From a virus, in the IMG/VR virus record IMGVR_UViG_3300025120_014381, positions 1 through 64,000 of that record: 64,000 bases of DNA; one strand, 5' to 3'. How positions within the stretch are numbered: position 1 is the first letter of the stretch; the number at the start of each line of letters is the position of its first letter. The notes beneath the pieces were generated by a model. The model saw nothing but the letters and a program-made list of their open reading frames with translations. It was not told where the DNA came from and ran no database searches. Below are positions 58,937-64,000 of the stretch, piece by piece. A program made the translations under genes and the position numbers.

Positions 58937-61900
58937 TATCCGCTCCACGTGACAGTAATCTTATTAAGATATCCTGTCCAGTTTTTGTGTGCAGAAATTT
59001 TTACCACAACATACTCAGCTCCTGATGCAGTTCCGTCGACAGTCGATCCGTTAAATGTACAAACGTTTGTTGCATTCGACAAATCAACGGTAGAATCAGC
59101 ATCTCCAAACAAACAACCATCACCATCAGTAATATTACCAGAACCTGCTGAGGGTGTGCCTAGATCCAAAAATCCTGTTTTTCCTGGTACTTTTAACTCT
59201 ACAAAAATATTTTTATTTGAACCTAAGGAGGAAGATTTTCCAACTATGGTGGCATCTCCGTTAAGAACTAGTGTTATTCTTGCTAAGTCGTTTGATGTTG
59301 GATTTAAGAAACCTCTGTAATATTCCCTTGTTGACTCACTTAATGAACTATAATTTACATTGTTTGGAGGTCCATCAAATATGCCTCCATCAGAATAATT
59401 TCTAAAGTCACCGGCACTTCCTCCGTCGAGCGGACTTATTAATTTATTATCAAAAAGCATTAAACCATTAAAGTAATTTGGAAAATTAGAATTGTCATTT
59501 AACGATCCCGTAGATGACCATTTAAAGAGACCGTTTGTTACATTAGCTTGTGCTAAATAACTTCCACTTTGTATTCTAAATGATTCTCCACTAAAATTTT
59601 CAGTTGTATTGACATTTGAAGCGTCACTTGCGGAAAATACTAGTAAAATTGACGATGTCATTACCAAAGTGCTGTGTGTATCTAAATTGGTCTTCAAAGG
59701 ATGATCAAAGACTAATGATCCTGTCATGGACTTTCTTGCATAATTTGCGTATGTTCCTACAAGAGAACCGGTTGACGAAAATCTAAGTGATCCTGTTACT
59801 GTACAAGTTTGTTGCTCAGAATTTGTAGTTGTTTTTAACGTTTGAAGTGACGCAATTGATGCAACTGAAGTTTTTGTAGATGTTATTCCGGTACCTGACT
59901 GTATAATTTTAACACCACTTGCGTTTGATAAGTTTGCAAATGAAATTGCAGAATTACTGTCTGAATACACATTTCTGTAAATATTATTTACTTTTACCTC
60001 TAAACTTCCGCTAGGTTGGACAAAATATTTAACACCACTTAAATTAAATATTTCATCATCTTTTGCAGGTTGAAATTTTAGGTCTGTTATACTTAATCCG
60101 TTTGCATCATTGTCATTAACCCATTCGACATAATTTGTTGTTCTAGTACCCCATGACCCAACATGTTTTACTCTTGCATAATTCCAACCGTTTCTTTGAT
60201 GTGTGGTGTGCACCCTATATTTTCCAGTTCTTTGTATTTCAAGAAAGTGAGGTACTTCATTATCAAATTCTGCCGCTTTCCAGACGCTTAAATCAAAAAA
60301 TCCACTGTTGCTCGTAAATGTTGTACCTGTTCCGGAACCTGGGTTACCTGCACCAACGTTATCAAATGCACCTGCTAAATTTACTGTATGCACATTTGAT
60401 CCGTTTACTTCAAGAACTAAAGATCCGCTGTTTGCGTCAGAAAAAGAATTTGCAACAAAATCAGGAGAAGTAGCAGACACATCTTCATTTAAGTCACCTT
60501 CTATTACCGTGTCAAGTGCAAAAACTGACCTACGAAGATTATTTGAATTTGCTGACGTTTCATAAAGACCGTTGACGTCAACAGCTGCTTCTATACCGGC
60601 TGATGAACCGACACTGGTATAACCTGATATAGCTTTTGATGACCCAAATGATAGATTCGAATCTGTTCCATCATTATTGCAGTCGATATCGTCTAAGTCA
60701 GGTATTGCTGATATTGTTCCTGTACCTGCACCAAAAGAAACTGTTATACTGTCGATGTAACCTGACCAATCAGCGTCAGCTTCGACACGAACCCCAATGT
60801 ACTCATTATTACCTACACTAACTGTGCCTAAAGTAACAATGTTAGTTGCGTTTAAAGAATTATCAAAAGAAAGCGATCCGTTAGCAGTATGAGCCCCGTC
60901 ATTATCTTCATACTCATCTAATACAAATTCTGTTGCAAGATCTAACCAACCTGTTGATCTAGTGCCGTCACTTGGAAATTTTACAAAAACTCTTATTCTT
61001 CCACTATTGAGTACTGTTGCTGCAGGAACAATGGTCGACCCAGCTCCATTTATTGTTATAGAAAAATCTTGCTTATCTGAGCCAGTTTCATTTTTAAACC
61101 ATCTATAAAATGTTCGCTGGCCGGATTGTCCAGAATAATTAGGATTTTCACTTGGGGCATTATCTAATTTACCACCATCAGAAGTTGAACGAAAGTCACC
61201 AGATAAAAGTGTGTTGGTCGGAGAGTACAATCTACTATCATAGAACTGTAGACCGTTAGTATGTGCTCCATTAGAAGCAGTCATATGAACAGTACTGTCC
61301 CAAGCATTGTCGGAGTGTACTAAAGAAGCTTGTGTATCATAAGCACCACTAATAATTCTGTATTCTTCGCGTCTAAAATTCTCAACTAATGCTGTTGAAT
61401 TATTAGTCAAATTATACATTAAAATACCTGTGGCAACTGATTCGCCACCAGCAGACAAGTTTGTTTTAAAAGGATGTGTTACATTGATTGATGATGTCAG
61501 AGCGCCACTTAAAAAATAATTAGCTGATACTTGCCCGGAGCCGGTTACATGCAAAATCTTAGTATGATTTTCGCTAACACCAATAGTTGGTTTTGACTGA
61601 GCTGCTATGCTAAAAGAAGGGTTAGAAGATAGAAGTGAATTATTGTTAGTTGTAAAAGTTATGTTATTACTGTCGTAAACATTTCTATAAGCATTTTTTA
61701 CTCTTGTTTTGTATTCACCCGTACCACTTCTAAAATATTCAATTCCGGATAAGTGTATACTTCCACTCCCTTCGAAGCTAATTGTATTACCTTCAGCTGC
61801 TAAAGGAGTCGCTTCATCATCATTAACCCACTCTATATAATTTGTTGTGGTGGTTGAACCACTCTTAACATGTTGAATTCTCGCGTAATTCCATCCTCTG

Positions 61901-62730
61901 CGCTGACTTCCAGATGCAATTACAAATTGTCCTGTTCTATGTTTAAATGAATCAAAAGCGTTACCATTTGAAAACGTTCCTGTGGTAGGTAATGAAAATA
62001 AGTTAAAACCCGATCCATTGGCATCTAAGTGAGAACCGGTTCCTATACCTGATGAGCTGCTTCCAATTGATGCTACAGTCAAATCTATTTGTTTAACAGT
62101 CGTACCATTAACGTTTAACTTTAAAACACCAATATCACCATCACCGAAAGAAAAGGCAGGAAAATTTACTACATTATTTCCTTGACTATTTGCAGAAACG
62201 TCAGCATTGAGTGCACCGCTAATGTGTGTATCTCCGTTAAATGCACCCAGCCTTATACTATTGCTACTTGTCAAAACATTATATGCACCATTAACATCAA
62301 CAGTAGCTGCCACACCGGCTGTTGCAGCAACACTAGTATACGATGGATTACTAGAGGCTAAGTTATTAGAAGAGCCAAAAGATAAAAATAAGTTTGTGCC
62401 TGTTTGAGAGGAATTAATATCATCTAAGTTTGGTGCAGGAGATGGTGCCAGTGCTTTAAGTACTTCATTTATTCTATCAACTGCAGTCCCTACAGGAGTA
62501 TTAATTGTAAAGTCTGTAAAAAGACCATCTAAATAAGTTCCATCTTCAGCTTCACCAATAGCTGTTCCAGCATCTAAGCTTGCAGTAATGACAAAATTAC
62601 CTGACCCATGATCAGAGATAGTTATATTAGGACCAGCTTTTAAACTTCCTGATAAAAAACCGCCGAAACCGTCGGCAACCTGAATTGACCCTGCCGAGCC
62701 GGTAGACTCGTTTACTCTTAACGCTGTCAT
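58936..62730 (-). CDS. Giant tail protein with internal duplication
   Basis: A 1264-residue protein. Two tandem modules of about 500-600 residues match: module 1 has RRGWNYARIQHVKSGSTTTT and YRNVYDSNNI; module 2 has RNGWNYARVKHVGSWGTRTT and YRNVYSDSNS. Further matching pairs are GDFRSTSDGGKLDNAP with GDFRNYSDGGIFDGPP, and DWSGYIDSITVSFG with NWTGYLNKITVTWSG. Beta-rich and Ser/Asn-rich; probably a tail fibre or tip protein. Confidence 0.8.
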   Translation of the reverse strand: MTALRVNESTGSAGSIQVADGFGGFLSGSLKAGPNITISDHGSGNFVITASLDAGTAIGEAEDGTYLDGLFTDFTINTPVGTAVDRINEVLKALAPSPAPNLDDINSSQTGTNLFLSFGSSNNLASSNPSYTSVAATAGVAATVDVNGAYNVLTSSNSIRLGAFNGDTHISGALNADVSANSQGNNVVNFPAFSFGDGDIGVLKLNVNGTTVKQIDLTVASIGSSSSGIGTGSHLDANGSGFNLFSLPTTGTFSNGNAFDSFKHRTGQFVIASGSQRRGWNYARIQHVKSGSTTTTNYIEWVNDDEATPLAAEGNTISFEGSGSIHLSGIEYFRSGTGEYKTRVKNAYRNVYDSNNITFTTNNNSLLSSNPSFSIAAQSKPTIGVSENHTKILHVTGSGQVSANYFLSGALTSSINVTHPFKTNLSAGGESVATGILMYNLTNNSTALVENFRREEYRIISGAYDTQASLVHSDNAWDSTVHMTASNGAHTNGLQFYDSRLYSPTNTLLSGDFRSTSDGGKLDNAPSENPNYSGQSGQRTFYRWFKNETGSDKQDFSITINGAGSTIVPAATVLNSGRIRVFVKFPSDGTRSTGWLDLATEFVLDEYEDNDGAHTANGSLSFDNSLNATNIVTLGTVSVGNNEYIGVRVEADADWSGYIDSITVSFGAGTGTISAIPDLDDIDCNNDGTDSNLSFGSSKAISGYTSVGSSAGIEAAVDVNGLYETSANSNNLRRSVFALDTVIEGDLNEDVSATSPDFVANSFSDANSGSLVLEVNGSNVHTVNLAGAFDNVGAGNPGSGTGTTFTSNSGFFDLSVWKAAEFDNEVPHFLEIQRTGKYRVHTTHQRNGWNYARVKHVGSWGTRTTNYVEWVNDNDANGLSITDLKFQPAKDDEIFNLSGVKYFVQPSGSLEVKVNNIYRNVYSDSNSAISFANLSNASGVKIIQSGTGITSTKTSVASIASLQTLKTTTNSEQQTCTVTGSLRFSSTGSLVGTYANYARKSMTGSLVFDHPLKTNLDTHSTLVMTSSILLVFSASDASNVNTTENFSGESFRIQSGSYLAQANVTNGLFKWSSTGSLNDNSNFPNYFNGLMLFDNKLISPLDGGSAGDFRNYSDGGIFDGPPNNVNYSSLSESTREYYRGFLNPTSNDLARITLVLNGDATIVGKSSSLGSNKNIFVELKVPGKTGFLDLGTPSAGSGNITDGDGCLFGDADSTVDLSNATNVCTFNGSTVDGTASGAEYVVVKISAHKNWTGYLNKITVTWSG

Positions 62731-62830
62731 CAACTATACTCTAACTAAAACTAAACTAAACTAAACATAAAAGAGAAGAATCTCTCGAACGTATAAATAT
62801 ATTTATCCGGGAAAAAAAGTAAATTCTTTT

Positions 62831-63724
62831 TTAATTAATCTCAGATAGAAGCTGCTGTATATCTAATCCTGCGCAATCTATTTTCTTACGTGTTAAATGA
62901 TAGTGGCTTACAAAACCTTTAAATCTGCCGGCAGCTGCAGAAGTTGAAACATTTTTGAGAGTGTTGCCTTCTTTATCTTTAGGACATTTTAAAGGAATTC
63001 CAACACCGACATTAATAGACTTCCAGAGTGCTTTCAAAGCTTCTAACTGGACTGGGTAAAATCCAGTAAAATCTTTAAGTGGTGCTCCGTGCACAGTTTC
63101 ACCGCTTATTATTGGCCTCTCTCCGTATCCATTTTTTTTGTACCAACCTTGATATTTAGGATCATATGCATTTGATATTTCTACCCCAATTGAATTGTGA
63201 TTAAGTTTCTTACTTCCAGCATGATAAGCAGCATGATTTGTGTCAAGTAGTTGATATATTGTACCGTCATTATCAATTAAGAAGTGAACAGCTAATCCTC
63301 GTTTTTCAAGTACTTTGTGACATGTCCTACTATTCAAACAAACATCCCAGTGATTTACAAACATGCTAATTTCTCTTGGCTCAAAATAAGATGTGTAACC
63401 TTTTCTAGCTTTATAACCTTTGTCTTCAGACCAAAGAACAACTTTTTCCCATTCAATTGGTATAAAATTTCCGTGGTGAACAATATGAGCGTTTTCTTTT
63501 GATTCTATAGTATCAGGCTCATAATCATCAATTTCACTCTGTCTTTCAGTAAATATTCTTCTGTGTGTCCCGGGACCGCACAATCCATCTGGTTTCAAAC
63601 CATTCTTCTTCTGCCAAACTTTAATTGCATCAATTAAATCTTCATCAAATTCATTACAGTTAAACCACTCAGGAGTCCAACCTAACTTAGCAGATGAACT
63701 CTCGTTATAAAAAATTTTATCCAT
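62831..63724 (-). CDS. N-acetylmuramoyl-L-alanine amidase with wall-binding domain
   Basis: A 297-residue endolysin. A peptidoglycan-binding domain (DLIDAIKVWQKKNGLKPDGL, GPGTHRRIF) precedes an Amidase_2 domain: FVNHWDVC, VHFLIDNDGTIYQLLDTNHA, SIGVEISN and GFVSHYHLTRKKIDCAG. Zinc ligands His (NHWD), His (SHYH) and Cys (DCAG) are present. It cuts the amide between muramic acid and peptide. No signal peptide, so a holin would release it. Confidence 0.9.
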   Translation of the reverse strand: MDKIFYNESSSAKLGWTPEWFNCNEFDEDLIDAIKVWQKKNGLKPDGLCGPGTHRRIFTERQSEIDDYEPDTIESKENAHIVHHGNFIPIEWEKVVLWSEDKGYKARKGYTSYFEPREISMFVNHWDVCLNSRTCHKVLEKRGLAVHFLIDNDGTIYQLLDTNHAAYHAGSKKLNHNSIGVEISNAYDPKYQGWYKKNGYGERPIISGETVHGAPLKDFTGFYPVQLEALKALWKSINVGVGIPLKCPKDKEGNTLKNVSTSAAAGRFKGFVSHYHLTRKKIDCAGLDIQQLLSEIN

Positions 63725-64000
63725 CAGATACCTCTTTTTACGCGCTGTGTCAACAAGTAATAGTAGCCTTCATATTGATTTGCTGCAGAGGCAAGATAGT
63801 CATCCATGCCTAAGGTAAGTGCTCCACACTTTTCTAGAATTTTATATAATTCAGTTAAGTTTGCAATATGATTTCTCATATATTCTAAACCAATTCCTGC
63901 AATAGCGTCAGCACCTCTTCCAGCTGGAGTCTCATATTGGGAAAGAACTTTTGCTGCGATTTCAGTTATCATCATTGGACATGCGACGTCTTCAGTATCT
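63724..64000 (-). CDS. Small phage protein, possibly 5'-truncated
   Basis: An 83-residue frame begins with ATG at 63975, but no ribosome site precedes it and the frame stays open to the edge, so the real start may lie outside. AKVLSQYETPAGRGADAIAG and YYYLLTQRVKRGI are visible. Unknown function; overlaps the endolysin start by 1 nt. Confidence 0.55.
   Translation of the reverse strand, partial: DTEDVACPMMITEIAAKVLSQYETPAGRGADAIAGIGLEYMRNHIANLTELYKILEKCGALTLGMDDYLASAANQYEGYYYLLTQRVKRGI

Noticed and set aside
62789-62800. TATAAATA-like sequence near 62.8 kb resembling a T4 late promoter
   Set aside because: On the plus strand it faces no rightward gene; AT-rich background makes chance matches common.
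1-64000. CRISPR array or tRNA genes
   Set aside because: No regularly spaced repeats of 24-40 nt and no tRNA cloverleaf apart from the tRNA-like part of tmRNA were seen by reading.
1-64000. Bacterial chromosome rather than phage
   Set aside because: IscU, GroEL and the two-component system could fit a cell, but tail, holin and endolysin genes, and the absence of ribosomal or core metabolic operons, favour a phage.

Overview
The window is a dense, low-GC phage genome segment, most likely from a large tailed phage (myovirus-like or jumbo) of an aquatic Gram-negative host. About 88 genes are packed with small overlaps, some 83 of them on the minus strand. Marks of a phage are long repeat-rich tail-type proteins, an amidase and glucosaminidase, a holin-like protein, phage-only small families, its own DNA polymerase III alpha, a 5'-3' exonuclease, a sigma factor and a large nucleotide-metabolism set. 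Host type is not directly visible. A vWA lipoprotein with HYDIN/choice-of-anchor-type repeats and a matrixin protease recall predatory or myxobacteria-like lineages, but this is inference.

Layout. 1-8 kb: IscU and ferredoxin beside a tmRNA, then a run of proteins sharing one N-terminal leader. 8-10.6 kb: histidine kinase, receiver, membrane protein and YceI-like protein. 10.6-13.5 kb: fibre-like protein, matrixin protease and vWA lipoprotein. 13.5-22 kb: phosphomannomutase, nucleotidyltransferase, a sigma factor without region 4.2, Hsp20, GroEL and 5'-3' exonuclease. 22-32 kb: capsid-core-like acidic proteins, a pterin dehydratase-like protein, lysis candidates and superoxide dismutase. 32-42.6 kb: dCMP deaminase, DHH phosphoesterase, thymidine kinase, two epimerases, APRT, an NMP-kinase-like protein and Pol III alpha. 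42.7-51.5 kb: a glucosaminidase polyprotein, deoxyribosyltransferase, ThyX, a metallopeptidase, MazG-like enzymes and two DNA glycosylases. 51.5-64 kb: more leader proteins, a J-domain protein, tail/fibre proteins and an amidase.

The most interesting signal is an amphipathic N-terminal leader of about 15 residues, approximately M-K-[IL]-[ST]-[KR]-x2-[LI]-[RK]-x-[LI]-[IL]-x-E-[AS], on at least 13 otherwise unrelated proteins. It ends in [LI]-x-E-[AS], the cleavage rule of the T4 prohead protease, and is organised like the T4 capsid-targeting sequence. I infer a capsid-cargo system in which many proteins (a kinase-like protein, a HAD phosphatase, a Zn-peptidase, a murein hydrolase, perhaps SOD) are packed into the prohead and injected. 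Replication and nucleotide enzymes lack the leader. The leader also fixes several non-AUG starts.

A second signal is a promoter pattern, [GT]TGTAA-N17-TAT[AT]AT, ahead of the sigma factor, Hsp20, Pol III alpha and ThyX genes. In two cases the -35 element lies in the loop of a terminator hairpin.
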